Positions 10,801 to 22,437 of a stretch of 64,000 bases of DNA are shown here, in pieces. The number at the start of each line of letters is the position of its first letter. The first letter of the stretch is position 1. The DNA comes from Ditylenchus dipsaci (lineage: Eukaryota; Nematoda; Chromadorea; Rhabditida; Anguinidae), in contig SADC01000155.1 in assembly GCA_004194705.1 (NCBI GenBank), positions 62,001 through 126,000 on the forward strand, written 5' to 3'. The notes under the pieces are model-generated. The model was not told the DNA's origin and ran no database searches. It worked only from the letters and a program-made list of their open reading frames with translations. Made by a program: the position numbers and the translations under genes.

Positions 10801-11428
10801 TGCAATATAGAAGGCTGATAATAGGTAATTTATTTTCCGACCAAGCCAACCGAGACAAAAAAAGCGGATTCAACAAAGAGGTGGATGCATTAGATGGTTG
10901 CTATATAGAGGTTTGATTGTACAAGAAATTCTACAGTTCTTATCATATAGTTATCGACAAAAGGAGCACCAACCCAGGATGATAACTGTAGGTCAACAAC
11001 TGTAGAATTATACAAGAAATTCTATAGTTATCGAAAATCCTTTTTTACCGGTCTTCAGCTAAGACTAAGTTTCTGGTAAATTTACCGATTTTTTTTAAAA
11101 GTAAATTAAAAAACCCTAATCTTGAACATAGAGAACAGAAATAGTGTTTTGCTTTTTTAAGAAAAATGTGAAATATTTTTGAAATCTCAAAACCAACCCT
11201 CCAAAGTAGTCACATTGACGAAAATAAGCTCGGATGTCCGAGGTAGCATCTCAGACACACTTATGTTTTGAACCGCACAAGACAATTGGTGAACTGCGGC
11301 CAGGGCTTCCAATTCTAAGGTAGAGCAGGATTCACCGAGAATGCGGGCCTGAACAGGCTCCACTCTCTAGCCAAAACCGCTGGAGTGAAGCTGAAGTAGC
11401 TTTGCTCATCATGGACAAAGGGTAGTTG
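7833..11428 (-). CDS. GSKIP-domain protein
   Basis: At least four exons on the minus strand: 11198-11348 (or starting as far up as 11428), 9022-9093, 8836-8963 and 7833-8096. Exon phases join exactly (1/2, 1/2, 0/0). The joined product reads as a GSKIP domain (GSK3/PKA-interacting fold): ELEALAAVHQLSCAVQ and LIFVNVTTLEG, then PYCLELTLKGWRIAS, then YYESLYDLMELISPGYKELF and EKLVQRLRLLE, all like the vertebrate GSKIP core. The last exon adds an 87-residue tail rich in Ser/Pro (SPSPGGSTSPPPTPNR) and ends at TAG 7833-7835; the usual family member ends soon after the domain. The first exon has an excellent acceptor at 11429-11430, but the frame open from there breaks near 11366-11370 and the domain frame starts just after an in-frame TAG. 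Earlier exons are not identified. Intron 1 contains a 1.18-kb pogo-like element. In mammals the domain binds GSK3-beta and PKA-RII; here that is inference. Confidence 0.8.
8332..8573. repeat. Foldback in a GSKIP-gene intron
   Basis: GTTCGAGGGTACGCCCAAAA on the left pairs with GTGCGCACCGTCGAACAC on the right, with AAATATGCCTTCGTCGCCCT against AGCAAGGCATATTTTT inside. A short perfect hairpin built on GAATTCTACAGTTA-type sequence follows at about 8648-8690. Copies of that string recur at 10670-11030. Confidence 0.55.
9292..10467. mobile_element. Pogo/Tigger-like non-autonomous element, 1.18 kb
   Basis: TA duplications at 9290-9291 and 10468-10469 enclose the ends CCGTATTTCCTCTATTAGAA and its complement. 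Runs of GGGGGGGCTTATATTAGAG repeat near both ends. No transposase is left. It is nested in intron 1 of the GSKIP gene. The family is called pogo-like because the copy at 53174-54413 keeps a Tigger-type transposase 3' end. Confidence 0.75.
10753..10919. mobile_element. Pogo-like MITE with CAGTCAAACCTCTATATTGC ends
   Basis: TA duplications at 10751-10752 and 10920-10921 flank the inverted ends CAGTCAAACCTCTATATTG and TATATAGAGGTTTGATTG. It lies inside an array of GTTATCGACAA/TTCTACAGTTAT repeats (10670-11035). Confidence 0.7.
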
Positions 11429-11734
11429 CTGAAAAAAATAAATAAGTATCGGTGCAAATTTTGATGTAAACACAAATAATCAATAAACTTAGTTATATTA
11501 ATTTTTCGAATAATTTTTCTTATTTTGACGAGATTTTTGATGTTAAGTAAGATAGAATAAAAAAGTCATAATGTATAAAAAAGCGAAAAATCATAAAATG
11601 CGAAATTTTTCTGTGGCTGGACTTTAAAATTAGACCACAAGGGTAAATTGAATTTTAATTTTAAAAGCTTGTTCGATGTTACGAAGTTTTCTTCAGCAAA
11701 AAAGCCATGAATCACCAGGTCTCACACATATTAG

Positions 11735-11952
11735 ATCGTGCCAAAACTTCTGTCCCCTTTTTTCTTCAAATGAAAATTTGTTGGCATCGTGTTTTTTTCT
11801 TAAAATTTTCAAAGAAGTTTTCCAAAATTGACCTATCATTTTTTAGTCAAGATTGTCAGCTACAAAATAAAAGGTCAATTCTGAAAAACGTGTTTTAAAC
11901 ATAATGCCACAAAATTTTATTTGAAAAAGACGGGCAGAACGTATGGCACGAC
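11735..11952. repeat. Foldback inverted repeat
   Basis: GATCGTGCCAAAACTTCTGTCC on the left pairs with GGGCAGAACGTATGGCACGA on the right, and inner blocks (AAATTGACCT against AGGTCAATT) pair as well. I see nothing recognisable from 11953 to 12615. Confidence 0.6.
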
Positions 11953-12617
11953 TTAATATAAAAAATTTGAATTTGACTACCAATGAAAAAAGCAATCAAA
12001 CTTATTGATCGACCTGATTCTTATTTCAGAATTTAAATTAAGTTGTTGTAATGAACAGATTTAAAAAAAATAGTAACAATACTTCTGTGAGAAAATTATA
12101 CTCAATAATTTGTCAAACAACTAAGTTTAGACTGACATTTACCAATTTTCGCCAACTTTACTCTTTGGATATAAAAAATAGCAGAATTTAATTATTCTGT
12201 GTGCTACCCACGCTCATTTTCTCCACCATTACATTTGTGGTGAGGATAAAAAAAATTAAAGGGCTGAAAAATGGTGTCATAAACTTTAATGATGCTTTTT
12301 TTTATCTTACAAGCATGTTCTAGCTCCAAAATATACTTTGACGTAAAGCGAAAAGGATAAATAACATGAGAAGTGCACATTTCACTAGTTTTTAACATAA
12401 ATATTGACCTTTAGACAAAGCAGGAGTCAGCATTCTTATTTTTAATAGATGCACTTTTATTTACTAGTCCATTTTTTTATAAATGCTTAACTTCCTTTCA
12501 CTTGTGCTCTTTTTAGTTATTTAAAAAGAGATGCTAGACATTTGTAATTTATTGATAGGGCAAAATAGGAAGAAAATTTTGAAAAGTAATATTTAGAAAA
12601 ATGAGAAGTAGGTTATA

Positions 12618-12702
12618 AAGTCAACCCTCGATTTAACGACACCCCTGGGACCGACTTAAGGTGTCGTTAAATCGAGGGTGTCGTTAAATCGAGGGTTGAC
12701 TG
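12618..12702. mobile_element. 85-bp pogo-like MITE
   Basis: TA at 12616-12617 and 12703-12704 flanks the ends AAGTCAACCCTCGATTTAAC and its complement ending GGGTTGACTG. The motif GTGTCGTTAAATCGAGGGT is repeated inside. Almost the whole element is terminal repeat. Confidence 0.7.
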
Positions 12703-12704
12703 TA

Positions 12705-14163
12705 ATCTCGGATAATATACCCTAACTCAGTTAAAAGGGCTGGTGCTATTAACTTTAGGTGGCTATTTTTTGTTGCTTTTTTTGAAAAGTGCCTTGGTCC
12801 CCATGTTGTTTGACTATGTTAACCATAATCACAATCACCATAATAATATATCTGTAATGGACAGAGGTAACCAAGGTATTTTCCAACAAAAAATTCTTTT
12901 TTAGGCTCAGCAATTAGCATAAGCCCTTAAGCTTAGCTTTGAGCCTTCAGGTACGACCCGTACTTATTTTAGTTTTTTCAAAAAACCCATGGGTTAAGTA
13001 CCCCTTAAAAGTTATTGGGGTGGAGCGGTATTACCGAGTAGCTTTTGCTGAGGGGGGGGGGGTGGGATTTGTCGCGGGCGAGAGGTTGTGTAAAATGAGT
13101 AGCGTCCAGTGTTGCCTACCGCCTATCTGAATTTGTAAAATGCCACCGCAACCAAAAATCATGGTCATTTTGACGCATTTGAAACAATGATTTTACAAAA
13201 GGTCGTTTTCGAGTTTTTTTTAATTTGATTTTTTTAGTAAGGATATAAAATAAGCAATAATTTTGATTGAAAAAAACGATTTTTATATATAAATGAAACC
13301 CACAATCTTAAAAAAGCCAACCTATCGGAAAAACAACTTTTTCCGTTACTCCAACTACTGCTGATGCATGTGAAAATAACAGGACTTTGCAAGAATAGGA
13401 ACAAGGAAGACAAAAATGCAAGAAAAACATACCAAAACTATGAACCATTTTTTATTTACAGAAAGGAAATTCACAGGACCAAAAGAGTGATATATATTTG
13501 ATATCATGAAAAACTATTTTGTCAAAACAAATTAAAATTTTTTCTTATTTTACTAAATTAACTGTAGTATTTATGTGACTTTTCTTATCCATTTTCAGCA
13601 TCTTTTGGACATTTTCGCCAAAAATTTACCTTATAAGACCAAGGACATATTTCAGGTTGCAAAAAAAATTTCATCCGAAATCAAAAAAAAAATTTTTTTG
13701 CCGAAAATGCTTATAAATTGGAGTTTTTCTGTAAACACAACAACTCGAGTTCGTTTCCGCGTAGAACCTAAAACTTTTTTTCTGATTTTTCTATAGTGTT
13801 TTCCAGTTGTATTTGGTTATAAGGGTCTTTTCTGAAAATCAATACAGTTTTTCCAGTTTTTGATGAATTAAAATGGCATACCAAGGCATATTAAGGCGGG
13901 GACCAGCGAGTTATCGAAAATTTCCTTGTTTTCCCTCGTCTTATGTCAATTCTGATATTTATGACCTTATCTTACTTCTGAAAAGTGGGCAGGAAACTTT
14001 TGTCGGATTAGGTAGAACGCTTGTAGAAAACAGTCATGAGAGAAATTAATTGCTGGTTTGCTCCCTGCCTTGATTGCAGTTTAACGCGCTGGTATGCCCC
14101 TTTAAAACTCTCTTTTCCGAAATAGTGTTGTATTATCGATAACTATGAGTCACTTGAGAACAG
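12705..14163. other. Non-coding, scattered repeat fragments
   Basis: There is a half copy of the CCTTGGTCCCC family at 12785-12860 and a fragment with CCGAGTAGCTTTTGC and a G-run near 13030-13060. A block at 13870-14110 recurs at 41390-41680, sharing GGGACCAG, GACCTTAT and ATGCCCCTTTA. No exon-like stretch was found. Confidence 0.5.
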
Positions 14164-14355
14164 GGCTGCCATATTTTCTTTTTAAAAAAAGTCGTATTTT
14201 TTTTGGAATCCCAAATCTTTTTTTTTTTGAAATTTTAGTGGGAAAAAAAGTTTTCGCTTCAAAATGGCAATAAAATGTACTTTTCTTTCAAAAATGGTCA
14301 AAATGTCTTTTTTTGCCCAAATGTCTTTTTTTTTAATTTTAGATGGCAGCCCTGC
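14164..14355. repeat. Foldback with GGGCTGCCAT ends
   Basis: CAGGGCTGCCATATTTTC on the left faces AGATGGCAGCCCTG on the right. The interior is homopolymer-rich T/A. A GTCCTAGGCGGAAACGAACT string at 14447-14466 is a fragment of the family at 34552-34961. Confidence 0.55.
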
Positions 14356-14499
14356 TTTAGAAACAAAAACTGAAATTCTTGCGACATTTTGGATCAGACT
14401 AGCCAAAAAGAACTGGCAAATATACCAAAGATCAATAAAAAGGAGTCAGGTCCTAGGCGGAAACGAACTCGAGGTGGTGTCATTATATGAAAGCTTGAT

Positions 14500-16436
14500 T
14501 TGAACATAAATATTATGACTATATATTTTTGAAAACTTCTATTTTCATAATTTGGCTAATCAGCTGCAAAAAAATTTCACCATTAAGAATTGCGAAAATC
14601 CCGATTTTCTAACAAATGATTTCGCAATATGAAAAAATACTTAAAAAATGCGCAATGCCCGGCATGCACACACACAAAGACACCAAAATAAGAGGATATT
14701 CGAGCTGTCTGCCTGGAGCAGTAAGGAGAAATTTCACAGAATGTACATTCACACAGGAGTGTACACACCACACCCGTGTATTTCAGCGGGCTACACACTC
14801 TACCCTTTTACCACAGCTAGAGAATTGAGTTGTTAGAGCAATGGAAAAAGAAAGAAGAGCAGAGAAAATACTCTTTTGTCAGAGAAAACCCCAATATTAT
14901 TTGTCTTTGTGAAAATACACAGAGAAAATCGAATTTTCTCTCTCTGGGTATGAGGAAATATTTGTGGGAAAACAAGGGTTTTTTGGTCTGACTAGCTGAC
15001 TTTTCAGTGTTTAGTAGTGTATGAGTACGAAGAACTTTTTTTTGCTTTTGGTTTTCGATCTGTGGGTTGAAGCAGACTTCTGCTAGTCTTTAGCCTTGAA
15101 GATGTGCATTTTCGAAGATAAATTAGTGGTCTAGATAGCACTGGGGGTAAAAAAAGGAAAGATTTTTTTTGATTATTTTATTATTTATTATTTATATTTA
15201 TTATTTTCCGCATGAGGACCGGCTTGAGTTTAGCCCAAATTGTGTTTCTTGTTTTTTAATCAAAAAGATGAGCAAAAAATATATTAGTATGACTTAAATA
15301 AAAAGATACCAAAAGATACAGAAAAGTATTTTTTAGAATGTCTTGAGAGCTCACGAAAAAAGCCTGAGCAAAAGAGAAAAAAGTAAAAAGAATCCAATAA
15401 TTTTTTTGAGAGAATCTTGCAAACTATAGTCAAAAGTCTTTATCGAACCGAAAAATTGGTATTCTCATTGAGACTGTTCGAAGACAAATGAAAAATTTTG
15501 AGCAAAACAACAATAAGTCACAATTAGAGTGGGGAAAATCAGCCTACTTACAAGGGGACCGTTCGAACTGTAAAATGTAAATTCAGCATTTTCCATGTTT
15601 TTCGATGCGCTGAATTTGATAACGTATAGCCATCCCTAGGGTTGACCCTGAAAATTTTGATTTTCGGATTCTTTGTCCCCCAAGCTGATTTTTTTTTAGA
15701 TCCAAAATTACTATTTTTCGAGCCCCCTTCTCGGGCGGCTGCTATTAGAGTAAATACGGTAATTCGACTTTTCTCGATTTTGGAATGAAAACCTTTCAAA
15801 TCTCACGATTGGCCCAAATTTTTCCCGTTTATAAATTATAGAAAAATCAAGGTTAGTAAATAGAAAGTATACAGTGTGTGATAAAGATTGAACAATACAT
15901 TTTTATGTGATTTTCCAATAGCCCAGCAACTAAATTAAATATTTAATTCAATTTAAATAGACTAAACTCAGTTCGGATCTAATTTTTGAGAGCTCTTAAA
16001 TTCTTCACTCGCTTAAAAACAAGTAAAAAAATATTTGCAAGCATCAAAACTGTATTTACAATAAGTGTTTCGATCAAAAACAGTTGAGATGAGGTTGGGG
16101 AAAGCCCGCCTGCAAACAAACTTAAAATGCTAAGTGGTCGAGTAAGAAAGAGAGAACGCCTCCACTTTTTTACTCCAGCTCTTCAATAGACTTGAAGCTG
16201 GCATTGAAAGCAAAGTAAAGCAGGCAGCAAGGCTAGAATGACGTCAGCAAGAGTCCGTGTCCTAGCTGCCACTTGCCGTGCTAGATCTGTCACACAAAGA
16301 CTAATTCTAACCAGATTTTTAGGGTTATTTATTAAAGTTTGAAAGAAAAAACTTAAAAATAAGAAGAGGACAAAATGATATTATTGCTTTTGTTTTTGCA
16401 ATTGCGAAGCATATCATTAAAAAATCATACTAAAGC
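14500..16436. other. Intergenic, no gene recognised
   Basis: Contents: a patch of ordinary composition at 14640-14830 with short ORFs in several frames; a half end of the CCGTATT family near 15725-15762 (CTATTAGAGTAAATACGGTA); and a non-repetitive, less AT-rich island at 16085-16330 with a perfect TGACGTCA palindrome at 16240-16247. That island could be a promoter or untranslated exon, but nothing proves it. Confidence 0.4.
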
Positions 16437-17043
16437 AGGCATGTGCACCGCCAGCCCGGTCCATCTCGAAACTCCTACGAGCCTGGCCGAAAAAGTCACG
16501 AGCCAGACCGACAAGGTAAAACCCGAAATTTGTTCACTATGTAATATTTGTTAACTATGTGAAATTAGTTGACTGTATAAAACTGTTAACTATATAAGAT
16601 TTGATGACTATGAGAAATATATTGACTGTGGAAATTTTGTTAACTATGTAAGATGTGTTGACTATGTGAAATTGGTTAACTACCGTATTTTATCTATTAA
16701 ACGGCCTCTCTAATAAACGGGCCCCCTCTACTTTAAGGACTCATATCTCAGCCCAGACAAGATGTTTTGCAAACCTGTTTATTGCTTTTTCTTAACTCCT
16801 GCGAGCTCTACCAATTCCACTTTTTGGATTTTGGTTGAGCACCTAAAAATCTCTAGATCGACCTCAAATTTTCCGATTTTCGAGGGTTGAAAAATAAACG
16901 GTCCGGCCCGTTTAATAGAGAAAATACGCTATTTGAAATTTGTTGAATATATGGAAGACGCGCCAAGTCGGAATTTTGTTTTGACTAGGCCCGGAAAAAA
17001 ATTTTCACCCTGGCCGCCAAAAGTACGGCTCCTGCACATGCCT
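16437..17043. repeat. Foldback with nested tandem array and pogo-like element
   Basis: The arms AGGCATGTGCACCGCC and GGCTCCTGCACATGCCT define the outer palindrome. Inside are about eight copies of a 20-22-bp unit (TTAACTATGTGAAATTTG type) at 16530-16682 and a nested element at 16683-16928. A related arm pair occurs near 34258-34400. Confidence 0.6.
16683..16928. mobile_element. Pogo-like MITE (CCGTATT family)
   Basis: It begins TA-CCGTATTTTATCTATTAAA and ends TTTAATAGAGAAAATACG. The terminal G has changed, and TA follows. The interior includes CTCATATCTCAGCC, which is shared with the copies at 22203 and 24945. Confidence 0.7.
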
Positions 17044-17049
17044 CTCTTA

Positions 17050-18290
17050 AAGTTCGAAATTTAAATTTTTCAACTTGAAAATTAAAGGAGGTTTTTTGCT
17101 TCTACTTTTGCTCTCAAGTGGAATGCTCGCGTGACCATGAATAGCCAGGCTCAAACATGTTTTTTAAACGGTACGTTTTAAGTAAGGAATTTTAAAAATA
17201 TATTAGGTGTATTTTGTCACTTTTTATTGAATCTTATAAGAGGAAATATAGTGAATAAAAATAAATTTCCTTTCAAAATTCTATATTCAAAAATGGTCAA
17301 CCTACTTCAACGGAGATCCAATGCCATTCAAACTGCATCGTCGGCAAGACGGAGCTTGATTTGCGACCAGTGAAGCCATTGTTTAGTAAATAATAGCAAA
17401 ATTGAAGATAAATATTGTCTGAAACAATTTTTTTTCAATCAAATGAAAATAATTTGAAATTTTCAATTTATCATGAGTATTTAGATTGGCGATCATGCGT
17501 GGTATTAACACAAACAAGGATTATTGCTTCTTTTTTAATAAATGACTAATGAGAAACAAGTTTTTGGGGAGATGCATCAGCCCTTTTTTGCATTGTTCAG
17601 AGTGACACAAGGGGACAATGACGCAAATTGGAAATGAAGTGTTTGCAATTTTGTAGTGATTTTAAAAAGTTTTTGATCTTATTTAGCAGTAGGGTTATTG
17701 ACGTGAATTCGTCACTTTTGGAAATTTTGAATTTTAGCTCTAAAACCCACCTGTATTCCTCTTTCAAAATTTGACGATATTATCAACAAAAAGGTACATC
17801 AATCTTAAAAGCAGAAAATTCTGGCCGTTGAACACGTGGTTGTTCTTTTTGTCGTGGGGCGACGTAAAGTCGATTTTGGCGTCGCCCAACGTCGAAAAGA
17901 AAGGCTGGGTGCATGAAAATTTTATGAAAATTTGCACTTCTAAGGACTAGCTCAGGCTGCCGGTTTATTGTGGGCAATTTTGTTGAATCACATTTTCAGT
18001 CATCCAAATCAGGTTTTTTCACATTGCCGGTTTTTATGATGGGCCGGTTTATAGACAGTTAACTGTTAACTATTATATTTCGACTAACAGTGATGTCATA
18101 GAAAGATATTTAGTTATAAAAAACCATTTAGTTTTGAAAAGAGTGCAAAATAATAATATCGTCAATTTTGTAAAAAAGAAACATTTTTGTCCAAAATAAA
18201 CAACATTTAAAGAATGTTGTTGTAGATAAATCCTTTCAAAATATTTTACATGCATAAAAATCTTATGAAGACTTTAACAATAACTGAAAA
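17050..18290. other. Intergenic, no gene recognised
   Basis: A short hairpin (GGGCGACG/CGTCGCCC) lies near 17858-17890. A 26-codon ORF at 17294-17374 lies in a slightly GC-richer patch. Nothing else stands out. Confidence 0.4.
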
Positions 18291-18439
18291 GTTTGCGAAT
18301 TGACCGAATAGAGATTTGGACGATACTCGTTAATAAACCCACCCCTCCTAAAAAAACTAGTTGGGAACCCCCCTTCAATGATTTTTCAGGCACGCCTAAA
18401 ACTATACTACGGTGTGAAAATGAATCATGGGAACCAAAC

Positions 18440-18735
18440 AAGGTAGGCTCAGACAGAAATACTTTTCGGAGAAGTCGTGCACTTGGGCTTTTACAGGTTG
18501 TAGCTTTTTGGACCCATCTTAGGACCATACTTGTTGATAACAATGAAAATTGCCAAAAATTCAAATGCGCGCGGGACACTTTTTTATTCCGAATTTTTTT
18601 TCAATCATTCATTATGTATTGATAATAAATGGCCAAACATAACAGAGTGAACACGGGAATCAAACCAGAGACCGAAAATCACCATATATCGCAGCTAAAC
18701 GACTTAGTCAACTAGATAGATATAACAATTCTAAT
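18440..18735 (-). repeat. SINE-like repeat with tRNA-derived head
   Basis: On the minus strand, 18645-18720 carries a tRNA-like stretch with a degenerate A box and a B box GGTTTGATTCC (18656-18666). It does not fold as a working tRNA. Next to it lies TTCAAATGCGCGCGGGACAC (18562-18581), shared with the foldback arms at 38718-39048. The block GTGCACTTGGGCTTTTAC near 18477 recurs at 46545-46800. Confidence 0.5.
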
Positions 18736-19821
18736 TTTCATTTTGATATGGCGAGAAAACATTATTCGAAAAGTGATTTGGAGTAAAAAACAAGTGTGCT
18801 TTTTATCGGCATTTTTAAAATCCTCATTTGCATCAACAAGTAAGGTCTTTCAAGAGCAATTTTCGAGATTCTGTTTCAGCCAATCGATTTTTCTCACCGA
18901 CAATATTTTTCGTCATGTTGGCTTGCTTCCCCCTGTGGTTTCGGTCCACTCTAGATGGACTAGGCCAAAACCAAATGGGTCACCAAGCTAAAATTGTGTT
19001 TTTGGACATTATACACCTAAAATATTGTTGGCGAGAAAATTGACCGGCGAAAACATAATTTTGAAAATCGCTCTATAAAAAAATTACGGCCATTTTAAAA
19101 ACCTTACATTTGTAATAAAACACTTTTTCCTTGCAAATATATTCCGCTAGTAATGAAAATTGATAAAAAAAACATTTTTTAAACAAAAAAATGGTTCACT
19201 AAAAGTATTAGAAAGAAGACTGACAAAAACTAAAGACAAACAATAAAAAAGAAGAAGAAATTAAGAAGCCCGTAGACCAAGGCCACTTAAATGTGAACTG
19301 GCCTACTCATTTCCTTTCCAAGAAGCGAATTTATCAGCGGGGTTGGCTGGCTGGGGCATCAACTAGGGAATAAGTTCGCAGAATAAATGAGGCAGACATT
19401 TTTGTGTCTGCTAAACAGCAGAAAATAGAGCTGTAGTCTGTGTCTGCGCTCTTTGATAATACTGCAACCGAAAAAAAGAGTGGACATAGAGCAGCAGAAA
19501 AGAAATACAGATCTGATTTTGCAATAAAACATGAAATCGCTTCTTTTAAAAGTCTTGTTTGGAAATGATTTCAAAATAGAAAGAAAAAAATACAATGTGT
19601 AGTCTGAAAAATAGATCGACTAAAAAAGGGGCTAGTGGAGAATCGGTCCCATTTTTTCTTTAAACAAAATCAACAGGGGACTCAAGGCAAAAATGGTAAG
19701 CGATTCTCCACTATTGCCAAAAAAAGAATGGTAACATTTTATTCTCCAAAACGTAAAAAGCTTTTTTTGGCTTTACTACAAAGTTCAGTCACACCTCTCT
19801 ACACCACTTTCACATGTAATA

Positions 19822-19975
19822 CAGTCTACTCTCGATTAACCGGCGATCCCAGTAAGCCGGCACTTTGGGAAAAAGTTGGTTGACCAGCAAAGACAACCCA
19901 TAAAGCTTACCTGCGATAATACGGCCCCAATGTGCTGGTCTTGATCGCGAAGCGGCCAACCCTGGCTGACTACAA
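19822..19975. mobile_element. Probable diverged pogo-like MITE
   Basis: The left end CAGTCTACTCTCGATTAACC with TA before it is typical. The proposed right end (CGGCCAACCCTGGCTGACTAC) matches only loosely. A foldback of the CCTTGGTC family with CTAGTGGAGAATCGG ends precedes it at about 19625-19705. Confidence 0.4.
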
Positions 19976-20239
19976 CAATCTGTAGAAGATTACAGAATGT
20001 GACAGAAAGCAAATTTTCCGAAAAGCAGCTTCGGGGAACCAAGGCGAACATTTTTTTACCAAACTATTTGACCAAAAAAAAAATTGAAAAATTTTGCTTC
20101 AAAAGTGTGAACAAACACTTTTAAAGCCTTCCAGGGAAAAAAATTTTCGAAAAAATTAACAGGACGACCAATGCAATTTTTTTCAAAATTCACTTATAAT
20201 TCACTTGAAATCGCTAGCTCGGTGTCATTGTATGACGAT

Positions 20240-20765
20240 GGAACCGATCGAACTGTACGACTCAATGAAAATTCTGACAAGGTCATCTTGTAGAGCATAG
20301 TCGATTTACTTAATGGAATTTTAATATTTTTACTAACAGATAGAGAAAATCTTATTTGAAGACTCGATATATATCAAGCCACAAACTGCCTGGGTCACCC
20401 CTGTGGATGTTCAAAAACATATTTCTTAGAGTCAAGCATAAAGTGACTGTATAAAGTCACTTTATACAGAGACACCCTATAATGTTCGATTTCTAACTGG
20501 TTCTGACCCTTTTTTCCATATGGTTTAAAATAGTGTCAGACCCTGCTGAGTTTCGAACTTCTGGTGGTAGAATATATTGTAAACTAATGCGTTTTTAAGA
20601 ATCTACTTAGTGCTACTAGTTTGTGGCGCTCGATGTTTGTCGAGTATCCAGATTCAACTTTTTTGTCTTGGGTGGAAAATATAAAAATTCAATATGGTAA
20701 ATCGACTATGCTCTACAACATGGCCTTGTCGAAATTTTCGAATCGAATCGTACAGTTGAAACGAC
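20240..20765. repeat. Foldback with GATCGAACTGTACGA ends
   Basis: The left arm holds CTTGTAGAGCATAGTCGATTTAC; the right arm holds GTAAATCGACTATGCTCTACAA and ends with TCGTACAGTTGAA. The inner parts CTCGATATATATCAAGCC and GGCGCTCGATGTTTGTCGAG are weaker. The same end modules bound the palindrome at 32565-33515. Confidence 0.65.
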
Positions 20766-20972
20766 AGTCTTGCGAGCCTAAAAAAATCGTGAAAAATCAA
20801 CAGGGGGATCAAGAAAGTTTTTTTTTCGGAAGTCACCCTAACACATATAGAGCCATTGCTTTGGTGCCAAGTCATTACCGATATGTAAAAAAAGCTAAAT
20901 AATTAACTTAAAATTACTAGCTCGTTACCGATGTCTGAGTCATAAAGTCTGAGCTACCTTATGACTTCAGAC

Positions 20973-21213
20973 CGGTGTTGTGAATCTTAGAATTGCAGCG
21001 CCGGCACCAGCTCACGGCATCGGTGCGGTGTCGTGAGCTGCCTGGTGCGGTGCGCACCGGTGTAATTTCCCTTTTTGGAAATAAGGCACCGCACCGATTT
21101 ACGGCACCGACCTCAAAAAATCTGGCACCGACACCAGCTCACGGCACCGACTCTCAAAAATACTGGCACCGGCACCAGCTCAAGGCACCGGTGTGGCCCC
21201 ACTCAGAACACTG
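20973..21213. mobile_element. hAT-type MITE with GGCACCG repeat interior
   Basis: Ends CGGTGTTGTGAATC and CACTCAGAACACTG (imperfect inverted pair) are flanked by CTTCAGAC and CTCCAGAC, an 8-bp duplication with one mismatch. The interior is a GC-rich array of about 40 bp units around GGCACCGACACCAGCTCAC. Confidence 0.65.
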
Positions 21214-21229
21214 CTCCAGACTCAAAAGT

Positions 21230-21885
21230 GTGTGTACAATAGAGAGGTCGAGCTAACCTCCACTCATTGTAGACAACACATTGTAAACAAACCTTTTTTC
21301 AAAAAATGAATGCATCCAAATATATATAGACCAGCATAAACCACTCAAAAATTCATCACACCAATAAATTACCCAATGTCATCACATTACTAGTATAAAA
21401 AACTCTCCTAATTTCAAACCAGACCATGTGAAAAGTAGTCACATGCCTGCTCTTTCATCTACCAAAAAGCATTCTTTGATAAATGGGAAATCCCCAATTA
21501 TTTTGTTTACACTTCTTTCAATGAAAAGAGTGGGTGTTTCGAAATACACAGCTATTGCTGCAGCTAGAACAGATAACAGATACATATTAATTAGGGCGCC
21601 AAAGCATTCTCATTCATATATACTAGTACTAATACTACTATTTTTGCTTGGCTGTTTCCCTGTGTTTGTGATAAAAATGCAGCAGATGATTTTTTTACGG
21701 CAAAAAGGGACTCTTGATAAATTTTGTTGTGAAGAGACTAATTTGGATGGACTGTAAACAAAGTATTAGTTTCTGTAAAGTGCAAAGTTGATTTAATTGG
21801 CAGTAAAGTGCGTTGCAAAAAAAAGATCCTGTTAAAAAATTTAATGCTTGCTGTCATATTAAACAAGTAAACAAGGTAGAGCCGA
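21230..21885 (+). other. Non-repetitive patch with a 109-codon ORF
   Basis: An ORF at 21428-21757 predicts a protein with one strong hydrophobic segment (SYILVLILLFLLGCFPVFVI). TATAAAA lies upstream at about 21393. I recognise no family, see no convincing splice sites and cannot exclude chance. The patch matches no other repeat in the window. Confidence 0.2.
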
Positions 21886-22172
21886 ACATGGACACCCGCA
21901 TAAGTTCGTTCCCGCCTAGTGTTGGACACTTTTTTACCTCGATTTTCAAAAAGTTTTAACGCTTCTGTTTTGACAGCCTGGTCGCAAATATCGCAAGGAT
22001 GCCGATTTTGCCAATTGTTTTTCGAAATCCGAAAACTTTTCACTCTAAAAAAGCAGAACCTCGATATATGGACACATATTTCCGGAATAGGGTCCTTGGC
22101 ATCCTTGCGATATCAGCGAATTGCGAAACAGAACACTAGGCGGGAACGAACTTTGGGGGTGTCCGTTCATGC
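21886..22172. repeat. Foldback with GTTCGTTCCCGCCTAG motif
   Basis: GAACATGGACACCC on the left pairs with GGGTGTCCGTTCATG on the right. The motif GTTCGTTCCCGCCTAG faces CTAGGCGGGAACGAAC. The same module lies just inside the pogo-like ends at 34552-34961 and at 45388-45710. Confidence 0.65.
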
Positions 22173-22202
22173 TTTCCATATTTTAAACTTACTGTTTTAA
22201 TA

Positions 22203-22437
22203 CCGTATTTCCTCTAATAAGCGCACATTCCCTACTTTGAGGACACATATCTCGGCCCAGAGAAAAAATATTACAAAGCTGTTTATTGCATTTTCTAAAC
22301 TCTCACAATCTCCACCGATTCCACGTTTCAGATTTTGGTTCAGCACACGAAATTTTCGAGATCGACCCGAATTTTTTCAGACTTTCGGAGTGTTTGAAAA
22401 AAAAAGCGCGCATGCGTGCTTATTAGAGGAAATATGG
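22203..22437. mobile_element. Pogo-like MITE (CCGTATT family)
   Basis: Ends CCGTATTTCCTCTAATAAGC and GCTTATTAGAGGAAATATGG follow TA at 22201-22202. The far flank has mutated to CA. The interior matches the copy at 24945-25195. I see nothing recognisable from 22450 to 23500. Confidence 0.75.

Noticed and set aside
17294..17374. 26-codon ORF in a slightly GC-richer patch, and an antisense alternative starting MASLVANQAP
   Set aside because: There is no acceptor before it and no phase match with any identified exon.
19911..19979. A 69-nt open exon candidate on the minus strand with CTACAG and GTAAGC borders
   Set aside because: It coincides with the right part of a probable diverged pogo-like MITE (19822-19975), has no partner exon in phase nearby and shows no known motif.
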